Source: PALSA-1004 sp963829085 (lineage in GTDB: Bacteria; Pseudomonadota; Gammaproteobacteria; Burkholderiales; SG8-41). From it: 64,000 bases of DNA. Below, piece by piece: positions 1-8,324 of the stretch. The DNA lies in assembly GCA_963829085.1 (NCBI GenBank), contig CAWHHJ010000011.1, forward strand, positions 1 to 64,000, read 5' to 3'. Numbering within the stretch: the first letter of the stretch is position 1; every line of letters starts with the position of its first letter. The notes below the pieces were generated by a model. It had not been told where the DNA came from. It did no database searches and worked only from the letters and a program-made list of their open reading frames with translations. The position numbers and the translations under genes were made by a program.

Positions 1-455
1 CCACGGATTGCTCCCTTGAAACCAAAGTGCATGGACTCAACAATGCGCGATGTCACTTCGTACCCTAGGACAATTGCAGCCAGAACCTCCTTGCCAGAAG
101 ATCCAGTTTTTTCGGCAACCGCGAGAGCGCATGCGCTCACGGTGGTACCGTGATGAACAATGTAACGAAGGTGACTATCGTCGGAAGCCGCCGCATCGCT
201 CATCAGCGCGTTTATTCGGGCCGCAGAAGCAATAGGTAACTTTTCTGCAGCGCCAAACCAAACCGTCGCTTCCGCTTTTCCGCCCCTCTCGACCTCAACG
301 TCACGAATAATCTTCGCCGAGTCTATTGTCGAGCCAAGAGACGCACTGGCGATCGTGCTAGAGATGAGCATTTCGGCATATTCAATTGCCGTCGGAGGAA
401 GATCCTCATAGGACTGCCGATTTACGAACTCTGCCAATTCATGCGCGATAGCCAT
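1..455 (-). CDS. MmgE/PrpD family protein, N-terminal part (partial)
   Basis: The reading frame runs from an ATG at 455 off the left edge of the window, giving about 151 residues of the N-terminal helical domain of an MmgE/PrpD protein. This family contains 2-methylcitrate dehydratase and cis-aconitate decarboxylase. Family landmarks are SDAAASDDSH, a histidine-rich stretch IVHHGTTVSA near residue 100, and LAAIVLGYEVTSRIV. The C-terminal half lies outside the window, so substrate cannot be judged. A GTTCC-N7-GGAAC palindrome lies 40 bp upstream of the start, shared with the IclR neighbourhood. A second, complete MmgE/PrpD gene lies at 6948. Confidence in the family is high and in the exact reaction low. 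Confidence 0.85.
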   Translation of the reverse strand, partial: MAIAHELAEFVNRQSYEDLPPTAIEYAEMLISSTIASASLGSTIDSAKIIRDVEVERGGKAEATVWFGAAEKLPIASAARINALMSDAAASDDSHLRYIVHHGTTVSACALAVAEKTGSSGKEVLAAIVLGYEVTSRIVESMHFGFKGAIR

Positions 456-494
456 TTTTTGAGCATATCACCACATTTAATATTTTCAGCACCG

Positions 495-511
495 GTTCCA
501 TTCATCGGAAC
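495..511. promoter_or_regulatory. Putative IclR operator, copy A
   Basis: GTTCCATTCATCGGAAC, a 5+7+5 inverted repeat 40 bp upstream of the MmgE/PrpD start at 455. It is one of four related copies in the first 6.8 kb, all upstream of genes around the IclR regulator (consensus GTTCCRTTNRNYGGAAC). That it binds the IclR protein is inferred from position and symmetry. Confidence 0.55.
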
Positions 512-607
512 TTCATTGAAACAGGGGATTCATTAATGCGCAACAATTTTGAATGCTTCCCTGCCTGGCCCGAAGGCAGATTCCAAGCGAAATCAAGCTA
601 CTTCAAA

Positions 608-1777
608 TCACTTGATACTATTTATGCCCATCCAGTATTGCATTTGATCATTCGGCGTTTCGACGTCATATTTGCGCACGAACTCCAGCTTGCCGTCGTC
701 GCGAATTCGGAAGACCGAGAGCGCGGCGGCAATCGTTTTTACTTCCTGCCCCTCCAGAACGGCATACCTTTTGATGCTTGCAGTTACGAGAAGGCGTCCA
801 CTGGGGTCGCACGCGAAGGTACGTACGTGCGAAGAATGGGTGTCCGCATTTTGAATTAGTGTCGGCTCACCGGTATTCTTATCAACGGAGTAAACGGCTA
901 TATTGTTCTCACCGCCTCCAAAGACCCGCTTGCCCGCTACGTCAATCATGTAGTCCGCTCGATTGGCCAAATACACGATTTGTTTGGTTGGATGAAAATG
1001 TATTGGACCGCCCAGTTGCCGGGGCCGAACGTTGCCAGGATCAGCGAGCATCTCTCTCACATACGCGGGCTCAAAACCGAGTTGGTCACCATCGAAACGA
1101 AATACATGCAAGCGGTTCATCCGTTCGTCGGAAACATATATCAGTGGCAAAGACGGATGGAAATCGAGATGACGCGGGCCAAATCCGAAACCGCCATTCG
1201 GTGCCACTACCTGGCCGGCGGACAACTTCCCGTTCACGAAGCCAAAAGTCCGCAAGGCACCCGGTGATTCCGGGCGATCCGCCTTGGGGGCGACCCCACG
1301 GTCGACAATAATAGCTGTCCGCCCCGATGGTGAAACCATCACCTGGTGAGGATAATTCCCGTAGTTGAGCGTGGCGTCTTGGACGATCTCGTCGCCCAAA
1401 CTTCCATCAGGCTTGATGCGATGCACCGTGATGCCACTGGTGGGGGCGTTATGCCCATTGAGCGCATACCTGCCGCTAGGATCCAAACACATGTGAACCG
1501 CACGACGCGCAAAAGGCTTTGACTCTCCGTGCTGGGCCAAACTCCCATCCGCAGCTACAGAGTAAGCCGTAACATGGTTCTGGTCAGACTTGAGCTTTGG
1601 GCCACCATTGCTCGTCGAAACGTACAGGACCGGAAGGGAGGGATGAGGCCAAGCGTATTGAACCTTTGAAGGCATCCGTATCGAGTTGCGCTTGGTAAGA
1701 ACAGCCGCTTCGATATCAACTTCATAATGCGTGAGGATGTCGTGAACTGCGCTATAGAGCGCAATGTGGCCAGGCAT
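608..1777 (-). CDS. Lactonase family beta-propeller protein (6-phosphogluconolactonase-like)
   Basis: A 389-residue protein of the seven-bladed propeller lactonase family (COG2706 type). Repeated blade motifs are visible: HPSLPVLYVST, LDPSGRYALNGHN, VSPSGRTAIIVDRG, DFHPSLPLIYVSDE, FHPTKQIVYLANR and CDPSGRLLVTASI. Family members open sugar lactones or muconolactone-like rings. There is no signal peptide, so a cytoplasmic location is likely. Length is normal for the family. It is transcribed divergently from the CapA-like gene across a 250-bp region that holds an operator palindrome, which suggests shared control. The true substrate is unknown. Confidence 0.85.
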   Translation of the reverse strand: MPGHIALYSAVHDILTHYEVDIEAAVLTKRNSIRMPSKVQYAWPHPSLPVLYVSTSNGGPKLKSDQNHVTAYSVAADGSLAQHGESKPFARRAVHMCLDPSGRYALNGHNAPTSGITVHRIKPDGSLGDEIVQDATLNYGNYPHQVMVSPSGRTAIIVDRGVAPKADRPESPGALRTFGFVNGKLSAGQVVAPNGGFGFGPRHLDFHPSLPLIYVSDERMNRLHVFRFDGDQLGFEPAYVREMLADPGNVRPRQLGGPIHFHPTKQIVYLANRADYMIDVAGKRVFGGGENNIAVYSVDKNTGEPTLIQNADTHSSHVRTFACDPSGRLLVTASIKRYAVLEGQEVKTIAAALSVFRIRDDGKLEFVRKYDVETPNDQMQYWMGINSIK

Positions 1778-1858
1778 TGTTTACCCCTGTCGTTAGTGGT
1801 TAATGCAACCTGTGTTCAAATTGGAATAATTTGCCACCGAATTAGGGCGGCATGGTTT

Positions 1859-1889
1859 TTGAATTCGGCTGGAACGGTGCCATTATAAT
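1859..1889 (+). promoter_or_regulatory. Putative sigma70-type promoter for the CapA-like gene
   Basis: A perfect TATAAT at 1884-1889 with a TTGAAT at 1859-1864 gives a somewhat long 19-bp spacer. The predicted start of transcription near 1896 would place the palindrome at 1904-1926 just downstream, where a bound repressor would block initiation. Sequence match only. Confidence 0.4.
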
Positions 1890-1903
1890 CTCTGAAATCA
1901 GCA

Positions 1904-1926
1904 TTAGTTCCATCTAATGGAACTAA
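1904..1926. promoter_or_regulatory. Putative IclR operator, copy B (strongest palindrome)
   Basis: The core GTTCC-N7-GGAAC (1907-1923) is extended to perfect 10-bp arms, TTAGTTCCAT and ATGGAACTAA, around a 3-bp centre. Its reverse strand differs from copy D in only one of 17 bases. It lies between the divergent lactonase and CapA-like genes and covers the first possible ATG of the latter, which argues that translation starts further downstream. Confidence 0.6.
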
Positions 1927-2024
1927 AGGAACATATCGCTGGACGTATGCGATATTCCGACTTGAAGACGCACGATTCCAATCGATCTACAAATGCCGGC
2001 GTTTACGTCAATGAGGAGATTCAA

Positions 2025-3141
2025 TTGACTTCAAATCCATACCTTTTGATTGGCGGTGACTGCGGCCCAGTCCACGGGCCCTCTCAAGGTTTTCCAATCG
2101 AAAGTTACACCGAGTTGGTACGTCCAGTTCTGGAGCGAGCAGATGCTCGCTTCGTGAATTGCATGCGCGCATATTCAAACCGCGGCGTTATCAGCGAGGA
2201 TGCGCCCCAAGTGTGTCAGCCCGTAGAAATGGCTTCAATCTTCACCGAGCGGCCTCTTTGACGCGGTGAACATGTCAAACAACCATGCTTACGACGCTGG
2301 GCCCGATGCGATGCTCGACACGAGGTCTCTGATGATTTCTCGTGGCGTCCAGGTGACCGGTGCCGGCTGCAATCTTAAAGAAGCCAGACAGCCAGCGATC
2401 GTCGAACGCAAAGGAATCAAGATTGGGTACCTCGGCTATTGTTCGGTCGGGCATCCGGGTAGCGAGGCAGGACCTGCTAAACCCGGCATTTCCACTATGC
2501 GCGTACGGACTTGTTACGAGACCCGCGGCCCTCACCAGCCAGTACGTATACGGACCGAACCCAATGCAAAGGATTTGGCGATGCTGGTTGAGGACATCGT
2601 CGCCTTGCGCAAGCAAGTCGACGTTGTCGTGCTCGCCTTTCATGCGGGCGTCATCCGCCTTCCGCGCATCATCTCGGACTACCAAGTCACCGTCGCGCAC
2701 GCTGCCATCGATGCTGGCGCTGATCTCGTAGTCGGACATTCCCCGCACATTCCGAAAGCGGTGGAAGTCTACAAAGGCAAAGTCATTTTTTACAGCTTGG
2801 GCGTTTTCGCCATGACAAAAACGTTTGCGGCGCCGTCTTGGAGCGACCCGGCGTGGGCGCACGGTTCGGTACAAAATCATGCGGACCTCGATCCCGATTA
2901 CCCGTTAATGCCTTATGGGAAGGCAACCACACTGGGCTTGCTCGCGAAGGCGCAGTTCACTAAGAAGGGCATAGAACGGGTTTCGTTCTTACCCATGAAG
3001 ATTGACAGCAAATACCGGCCCGAGGTGCTTCGAAACGGCGATAAGCGTTTCGCAGAATTCCTTGCTTATATGGAATGGGTCTCCGAGGACATGCCGCACC
3101 AGTTCAAGATCGATGGCGACGAAGTGGTGGTTCTCCCGTGA
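2025..3141 (+). CDS. CapA family protein (PGA_cap metallophosphatase fold), frameshifted
   Basis: A CapA-like protein in two frames, joined near 2235-2255. The first part carries LLIGGDCGPVHG, and the second resumes with GLFDAVNMSNNHAYDAG, the family's NNH metal-site motif. VVLAFHAG and LVVGHSPHIPKAVE follow, supplying further conserved histidines. Start chosen at TTG 2025 because a GAGGAG ribosome site lies at 2013-2018; the in-frame ATG at 1917 falls inside an operator. Related proteins act in poly-gamma-glutamate synthesis, but many stand-alone members in catabolic clusters have unknown function. The stop overlaps the next gene's start as GTGA. The break is one indel, either real or a sequencing error. 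Confidence 0.75.
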
Positions 3142-3914
3142 ACCTCGGAATCAAAGGCAAGGTCGCCCTGATCACCGCCTCGAGCGATGGCATGGGCAAG
3201 AACGTCGCGGGAGCGCTGGCAGCCGAAGGCGTGAATGTCGTCCTGTTTGCACGCACGGCGGAGAAGTTGCAGGCGGTAGCTCGCGAAATCGAGCAGACGC
3301 ATCGCGTAAAGGTGCTGCCAGTTGCCGGGAGTATGCTCGTAGGCACCGATATCGACCGCCTTGCATCGGCGATAAAAAGTGAATTTGGCGGTTTGGACAT
3401 CCTCATTCTCAATACCGGGCGCCCCCCAATTCCCCTTCGTGATGCTATCGACGAGACAGATGAGGAGCGCTGGCACGAAGCATATCGAACCCAACTGTGG
3501 GGCACCATCAATGTCGCTAAGACTATAGTGCCTTCCATGCTGGAGCGCGGGTGGGGTCGCGTCATTGCCATCACTTCTGCATCCGTAAAAGAACCAATGT
3601 CGCATCACTGTCTATCTACAGTATTCCGCGCCGGCATCACGGCTTATATGAAACACTTGGCGAACGAGATTGGCGAGCACGGAATTACCGTCAATTGCGT
3701 AGCACCTGCACTCATCGCTACTCCCCACCGCACCGGTACCGCGGCATATACCCCTGCTCAGACCGAGGCGCGCAAGAAACTTACTCGTTTAGGGCGCATG
3801 GGCACGCCCGAAGAGATCTGCGGAGCGGTCACTTTTCTTGCCTCGATGCAGGCCGGCTTCATAACCGGCTCGACATTGAATGTCGAAGGCGGGATGCTGC
3901 GCTCGCTGGTGTAG
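3138..3914 (+). CDS. SDR family oxidoreductase lacking the usual Tyr-x-x-x-Lys
   Basis: A 258-residue short-chain dehydrogenase/reductase starting at GTG 3138, which overlaps the CapA-like stop by four bases (GTGA) and gives a normal N-terminus, VNLGIKGKVALITASSDGMG. The nucleotide-binding glycine motif is near residue 15 and the C-terminus has GFITGSTLNVEGG. In the catalytic region the sequence reads ITSASVKEPMSHHCLSTVFRAG, with no tyrosine at the YxxxK position. A branch of FabG-like SDRs shares this 'LSxxxRAG' pattern, so the protein may still be functional with altered chemistry. The coupled start points to co-expression with the CapA-like gene. Confidence 0.85.
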   Translation: MNLGIKGKVALITASSDGMGKNVAGALAAEGVNVVLFARTAEKLQAVAREIEQTHRVKVLPVAGSMLVGTDIDRLASAIKSEFGGLDILILNTGRPPIPLRDAIDETDEERWHEAYRTQLWGTINVAKTIVPSMLERGWGRVIAITSASVKEPMSHHCLSTVFRAGITAYMKHLANEIGEHGITVNCVAPALIATPHRTGTAAYTPAQTEARKKLTRLGRMGTPEEICGAVTFLASMQAGFITGSTLNVEGGMLRSLV

Positions 3915-3962
3915 ATTTTTTCAGGCGCGCAGATCAATCTGTCGCGCTTGCAATTCGGCAGG

Positions 3963-4940
3963 TTATTCGGCGAGTTTGATGACGTTACTGAGCGTCTTCC
4001 ATTTCGCCAAATCCTTCTCGATAAAGCTTTGGAACGCCGCAGGACTACCCGCTTCCGGTTCCATATAGAGTCGTTCGTGCATGAACGATACGACGTCAGG
4101 CGCTTTCATAATTCTGTTGGCCGCGTCGTTCAGCATGGAAATCCGGGCTGCCGGCATGCCTTTGGGCCCCACGAAACCGTAGTAACTATAAGGATCGACG
4201 CCCTCAAGCCCCTTGAAATCGCTTTCTGAAAGACTGGGCACGTCCGGCAGCGCGCTGTTACGACGAGATCCTGTGACCGCCAATGCGCGCACCTTGCCAC
4301 TCGCAATGTGCGGCATTGCACCCTGAATCGGAGACATACCGAGCTGCACCGTTCCGGCCGTCAATTCACGCATGATGTCTGCGTCGGCTTTGTATGGAAT
4401 GTGAGTTATCTTCATTCCGGTGAGGCTCGCCAGCAACTCAACCTGCAAGTGACTTGCCGCCCCTACTCCAGCAGAAGCGTAGTTGAGCCTGTTGGGATTT
4501 GCGATCGAGTAATTTACGAGCTCTCTTAGCGTCCGAACGGGCAAATCCTTACCCATCACGATAACTCCAGGCGCCCTAGCGACGACTCCAATAATGCTGA
4601 AGTCCTTCAACGGATCGTACGTGAGATCCTTTCTCAGTGCGGGCCCTTGCCCAAACGCGCTACCGGCCAGGATCGCCAAGGTATATCCTTCCGGCGGCGA
4701 CGCGATCAGAGTGTTGATCGCAATCAATTGTCCCGCGCCTGGTTTGTTCTCGACGATGACCGGTGTGTTCAGAGCTGAAGTGAGTTTCTGAGCAAAATAC
4801 CGCGAGAGCGTGTCCGCAGTGCCGCCCGCCCCCAACCCGATGACTATCTTGATCGGCTTGGACGGATACTGCTGCGCATGAGAACTAACAGAAGCGCACA
4901 GAAACACCGCCAATGCGACGACCCCTCGGATCCGGTTCAC
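3963..4940 (-). CDS. Bug/TctC family tripartite tricarboxylate transporter substrate-binding protein
   Basis: A 325-residue periplasmic receptor of the Bug (TctC) family. These proteins normally deliver organic acids, amides or nucleobase-like ligands to a TctA/TctB permease. The start is GTG 4940 preceded by GGAGGG. A signal peptide ends at SSHAQQYP. Family landmarks are YPSKPIKIV, VENKPGAGQL, PPEGYTL and SHLQVELLASLTG. The glycine-rich loop reads GLGAGGTAD rather than the commoner PFPPGGG. It lies 39 bp downstream of the SDR at 4980 and is probably in the same IclR-linked operon. Confidence 0.92.
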   Translation of the reverse strand: MNRIRGVVALAVFLCASVSSHAQQYPSKPIKIVIGLGAGGTADTLSRYFAQKLTSALNTPVIVENKPGAGQLIAINTLIASPPEGYTLAILAGSAFGQGPALRKDLTYDPLKDFSIIGVVARAPGVIVMGKDLPVRTLRELVNYSIANPNRLNYASAGVGAASHLQVELLASLTGMKITHIPYKADADIMRELTAGTVQLGMSPIQGAMPHIASGKVRALAVTGSRRNSALPDVPSLSESDFKGLEGVDPYSYYGFVGPKGMPAARISMLNDAANRIMKAPDVVSFMHERLYMEPEAGSPAAFQSFIEKDLAKWKTLSNVIKLAE

Positions 4941-4979
4941 GAATTAATCCCTCCGTTTAAAGACTTCGGCTTCCAGCCG

Positions 4980-5835
4980 TCAGAACCGACCTGCATCCAG
5001 TACGCGCCCGCCATCGATTAGCATGCCAATGCCCGTTATGAAATTCGCTTCGTCCGATGCGAGAAAGAGCGCGGCATTGGCCACGTCCCAAGCGGTACCT
5101 TGCTTGCCGCGTAACGGCACCTTCGAGTCACGCTGGGCAAGCACCTGATCACGAGCTCAAACCCGCCTTTTTCGCGCGCTTTTCCACCGCCATCGGAGTA
5201 TCGATCAGGCCAGGCATCAGGCAGTTGGCTCGAATTCCGTACGGCGCGTTTTGGATAGCCAATTGCTGCGTAAGCGTGATCACCGCGGCCTTCGTTGTCC
5301 TATACGCGACCGTAGGGTTATTCTGCACCGCCGCGGCAGAGGCCATGTTTACGATTGAGCCGGAACGCTGCTCCCGCATAATCCTCACGGCCTGCTTGCA
5401 GGCGAAAGCCGTCCCCCTGAGGTTGATCCGATAAATGTTGTCGAAAGCCTCTTCGGTGATTTCCTGCAAGTCGGCGTCGCCGCCCTCTAGGCTTACTCCG
5501 ACATTGTTGTACAACACATCGAGCGATCCCCAGCGTCGACGTGCGGCCTGCATCGCGGCCTCGAGATCGGACTCTCGCGTCACGTCCGCTGCAAATGCCT
5601 CGCACTCGAACCCTTCCTTTTTTATCAACTCGGCGGTTTCGTGTGCTGATTCGAGCCGTCGATCGACTGCGAGGACCCGCGCCCCCTCTCTTGCGAAACG
5701 TATGGTGGTGGCACGACCATTACCCAGGCCCTGCCCGGGCGTTTGACCTGCACCAATCACTACAGCCACCTTGCCTGCCAACCGTCGCGCGGGCGTCCAG
5801 CCCGGCCCGCTTGGTCCTCGGGAATCGCTGCTCAT
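4980..5835 (-). CDS. SDR family oxidoreductase, single frameshift near the C-terminus
   Basis: A classical short-chain dehydrogenase. ATG 5835 is preceded by GAGGAG. The cofactor loop is GAGQTPGQGLGNG near residue 25, then YNNVGVS, the catalytic serine in VNMASAA and the tyrosine/lysine pair in AYRTTKAA. The frame is broken near 5150 by about one extra base. The other frame continues with DQVLAQRD, ANAALFLASDEANFITG and the typical end GMLIDGGRVLDAGRF up to the stop at 4980. It lies between the IclR gene and a Bug receptor on the same strand, with an operator palindrome 59 bp upstream of its start. Substrate unknown. Confidence 0.82.
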
Positions 5836-5892
5836 AGGAATCTCCTCACGTAGAAACGCGAGATTATCAATCGCAGCATTGTTTTCGGAAAT

Positions 5893-5911
5893 GGTTCCAA
5901 CCAATGGAACC
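5893..5911. promoter_or_regulatory. Putative IclR operator, copy C
   Basis: GGTTCCA and TGGAACC arms around a 5-bp centre, containing the GTTCC-N7-GGAAC core at 5894-5910. It sits between the end of the IclR gene and the SDR start at 5835, so the SDR-Bug pair can be controlled separately from the regulator gene. Binding is inferred. Confidence 0.55.
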
Positions 5912-5941
5912 GCTTGAGGTTACTCGGGCGCGCGGAGGAAT

Positions 5942-6676
5942 TTAAGATTCGGCGCCGCCGAACTGTCTGGAAATGCTGGCACCTGCCTTGAGCGCTTGTC
6001 TTATCAAGTTTTTTTCGTTTGCCTGAATCCTCACCGTCGGCCCACCAATCGAAAGACAGTAATGCACTTCGTCATGCGCGTCCTTGATTGGAACGGATAT
6101 CGCAGAAAGGCCGAGTAGCCGCTCCCCGTGCGAGACCGCATACCCCTGCTTTCTCGCCTTTGCAATTTCAGCAAGGATTTCGCTTTGGCTACGCTTGGTT
6201 TTCCGAACGGCCGCTAAGACGATTGGACTTACTTGAGACTTCGGCATATGCGCGAGCAAAACCTTTGATGCCGAACCTGTACCGAGCGGTAATTGCTCGC
6301 CAGGCTGAACAACACTTCGCAATGGAGAGGAGGCGATTGCCACCGCGTCGATGCACACACGATTGCGCCCGCTGAGCGTATGCAAAGAGATCGTTTCCTG
6401 GGTCGTTTGCGCTAAGTCGACTAGAACTGGTCGCGCAATTTCTCGTATGCCAAGCGTACTCCGTACCAGCCCTGCCAATCGGGTAAACCGGAACGACAGG
6501 CAGTATTTCTGGTCTTCAAGACGAACCAGGTAACCGGCTTTCTCGAGGCTTTGGACAATACGAAAACTGGTGGATTTTGGGAGCTCAATGCGATCGGAAA
6601 TCTCCTGAAGCGTGAGACTGCTAGTCTCCACGCTGAAACTCTCGAAAATTGCCAGGATCCGTTGAACGGCACGCAT
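5942..6676 (-). CDS. IclR family transcriptional regulator
   Basis: A 244-residue regulator with an N-terminal winged helix (AVQRILAIFESF, then LTLQEISDRIELPKSTSFRI, residues 1-65) and a C-terminal IclR effector domain (ISLHTLSGRN, LPLGTGSASKVLLAH, GYAVSHGERLLGLSAISVPI). The start at 6676 is secure because an in-frame TAG lies five codons upstream, and AGGAG precedes the ATG. Members repress or activate catabolic operons in response to the pathway substrate. Four matching palindromes upstream of nearby genes are its probable binding sites. Genes likely controlled are the MmgE/PrpD genes at 455 and 6948, the lactonase/CapA pair and the SDR-Bug pair. Confidence 0.92.
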   Translation of the reverse strand: MRAVQRILAIFESFSVETSSLTLQEISDRIELPKSTSFRIVQSLEKAGYLVRLEDQKYCLSFRFTRLAGLVRSTLGIREIARPVLVDLAQTTQETISLHTLSGRNRVCIDAVAIASSPLRSVVQPGEQLPLGTGSASKVLLAHMPKSQVSPIVLAAVRKTKRSQSEILAEIAKARKQGYAVSHGERLLGLSAISVPIKDAHDEVHYCLSIGGPTVRIQANEKNLIRQALKAGASISRQFGGAES

Positions 6677-6771
6677 TATCTGAAATTTCTCCTACGACAA
6701 AGACACTTCTTAACCATGCTTACTCGTTGGTGACACTACCACAACGCATCAGGTTTCAGTAAGTACCATTA

Positions 6772-6805
6772 TTGACGTGTCCGATGAAGTTCCGTTAGAT
6801 GGAAC
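6772..6805 (+). promoter_or_regulatory. Putative promoter with overlapping IclR operator, copy D
   Basis: GTTCCGTTAGATGGAAC at 6789-6805 lies between the divergent IclR and MmgE/PrpD genes. A TTGACG box at 6772-6777 followed after 17 bp by TTAGAT (6795-6800, a weak -10) would place the operator over the -10 region of a rightward promoter. The palindrome is clear; the promoter assignment is tentative. Confidence 0.5.
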
Positions 6806-6947
6806 CTATGTCATTTTAAAAGCTAGCAAGGCTATAGTCAGCACTTAGGAGCGGCGCTAATTGATGAGCTTCTTAAGCGAAGAGGGCGCACCGTGTGCCG
6901 ATTGAGTCGATCACAAGCCACCAAAATTTACGCCGCCCTAGCCTGAC

Positions 6948-8324
6948 ATGGCACAAACGCAACTTTCGTTCGCCCTGGCAACCTTCGTCGTGGGAACGCC
7001 CGCTGAGGCGATACCTGCGGACGTGCAGACATGCGTAAAGCACCTTATCCTTGATGCGGTAGGGAACGCGTATGCGTCCACCCGATATGAATTTGCGAAT
7101 CGGGCACTGACTGCCCTGCAAGGCTTGGACGAAGGACAAGCAACTGTAATCGGCATGCCCGCTCGTCTTACGGTGCGTGATGCTGCGCTCATGAATGGCA
7201 TTCTCATCCACGGCCTCGATTTTGACGACACCTACCTGCCTGGCAACGTGCACCTCACGGCGAGCGTCGTTCCGACCGTGCTGGCACTTGGGTCCCGCCT
7301 GAATGTAAGCGGTGCGGATGTGCTCGCGGCGTGCGCGCTCGGCCTGGAAGCCGGCATGCGACTAGCCGCCGCAGCGAAAGGCGCCTTTATCAAGGCAGGC
7401 TTCCATCCGACTGGCTTGTGCGGCGCATTTGCGTCCGTGCTTGCAGCGTCGCGCCTTTTGCGTCTGGACCATGCGCAAACCATCACCGCTCAGGGACTCG
7501 CTCTCAGTTCGGCAGCGGGAACTATGCAGCCCACACAAGAAGGAGCATGGGCGAAACGCATGCATCCAGGGCTTATGGCATCGGCGGCCATTACAGCCGC
7601 ATCACTTGCACGCGAAGACTTCTCCGGACCGAAGCAAGCATACGAGGGTAAGTATGGGTTGTATTCCTGCTTTATGGGCCAGCACGCTGGCGACGTCGAC
7701 ATCGACGTTGTCACCGATCGCCTTGGCAGTCATTGGGAATGCACCCGTACTTCTATCAAGCTATATCCCGCCTGCTTCCAGTCCCATGCCGCCATGAACG
7801 CCGCCCTTGAGCTGCGTCAGGAAGAAGGTATCAATGTGCACGGCATCGAGTCCATTCGCGCACGCGTTGCAGACGTGGCAGTACCGCTGGTGTGCGAACC
7901 GCTGGATGAAAAGCGCAAGCCCCGCGACAGTTATGCCGCGCAGTTCAGTCTGCCGTACGCGCTTGCGTGCTGCTTTGCCCGAGGTAGTTTTGGTATGCAG
8001 GAGATCGAGGAATCTTCGTATTCAGATCCGTCACTGTTGGCGCTCGCACAAAAGGTGAGCTACGAAGTCGACCTCGACTCGGGCTTTCCGAAATACCGAT
8101 CGGGAGAAGTGATCGTAAAGCTTAAAAATGGGAAAGAAGTCTCGCGGCGAAAAAGCATTTTGCCTGATGAGCCAGCGCAGGCGGAGGCTATCGTCCGCAA
8201 ATTCATGGAAAACACCCAATTCGCGATGTCGCCAGCCCGGTTAAAAGCGGTCGCCGATTTGATTCTCAATATTGAGAACATTGAATCGGCAAAAACACTT
8301 ACCACGATGCTCGGTAAGTCATGA
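6948..8324 (+). CDS. MmgE/PrpD family protein
   Basis: A complete 458-residue MmgE/PrpD protein. The N-terminal helical domain shows LDAVGNAYAS, MNGILIHGLDFDDTYLPGNVHLTASVVP (the conserved LDFDD/H region) and AAAAKGAFIKAGFHPTGLCGAF. The second domain shows EGAWAKRMHPGLMAS and SIKLYPACFQSHAA. The family includes 2-methylcitrate dehydratase, cis-aconitate decarboxylase and iminodisuccinate epimerase, and the motifs here do not decide between them. It heads a plus-strand run of about ten genes and couples to the following Bug gene through an ATGA overlap, so the receptor probably imports its substrate or a precursor. An IclR-type operator lies upstream. Confidence 0.9.
   Translation: MAQTQLSFALATFVVGTPAEAIPADVQTCVKHLILDAVGNAYASTRYEFANRALTALQGLDEGQATVIGMPARLTVRDAALMNGILIHGLDFDDTYLPGNVHLTASVVPTVLALGSRLNVSGADVLAACALGLEAGMRLAAAAKGAFIKAGFHPTGLCGAFASVLAASRLLRLDHAQTITAQGLALSSAAGTMQPTQEGAWAKRMHPGLMASAAITAASLAREDFSGPKQAYEGKYGLYSCFMGQHAGDVDIDVVTDRLGSHWECTRTSIKLYPACFQSHAAMNAALELRQEEGINVHGIESIRARVADVAVPLVCEPLDEKRKPRDSYAAQFSLPYALACCFARGSFGMQEIEESSYSDPSLLALAQKVSYEVDLDSGFPKYRSGEVIVKLKNGKEVSRRKSILPDEPAQAEAIVRKFMENTQFAMSPARLKAVADLILNIENIESAKTLTTMLGKS

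Noticed and set aside
1917..2024. ATG 1917 as the CapA-like start
   Set aside because: It lies inside a near-perfect 23-bp operator palindrome and has no ribosome site; TTG 2025 has a strong one.
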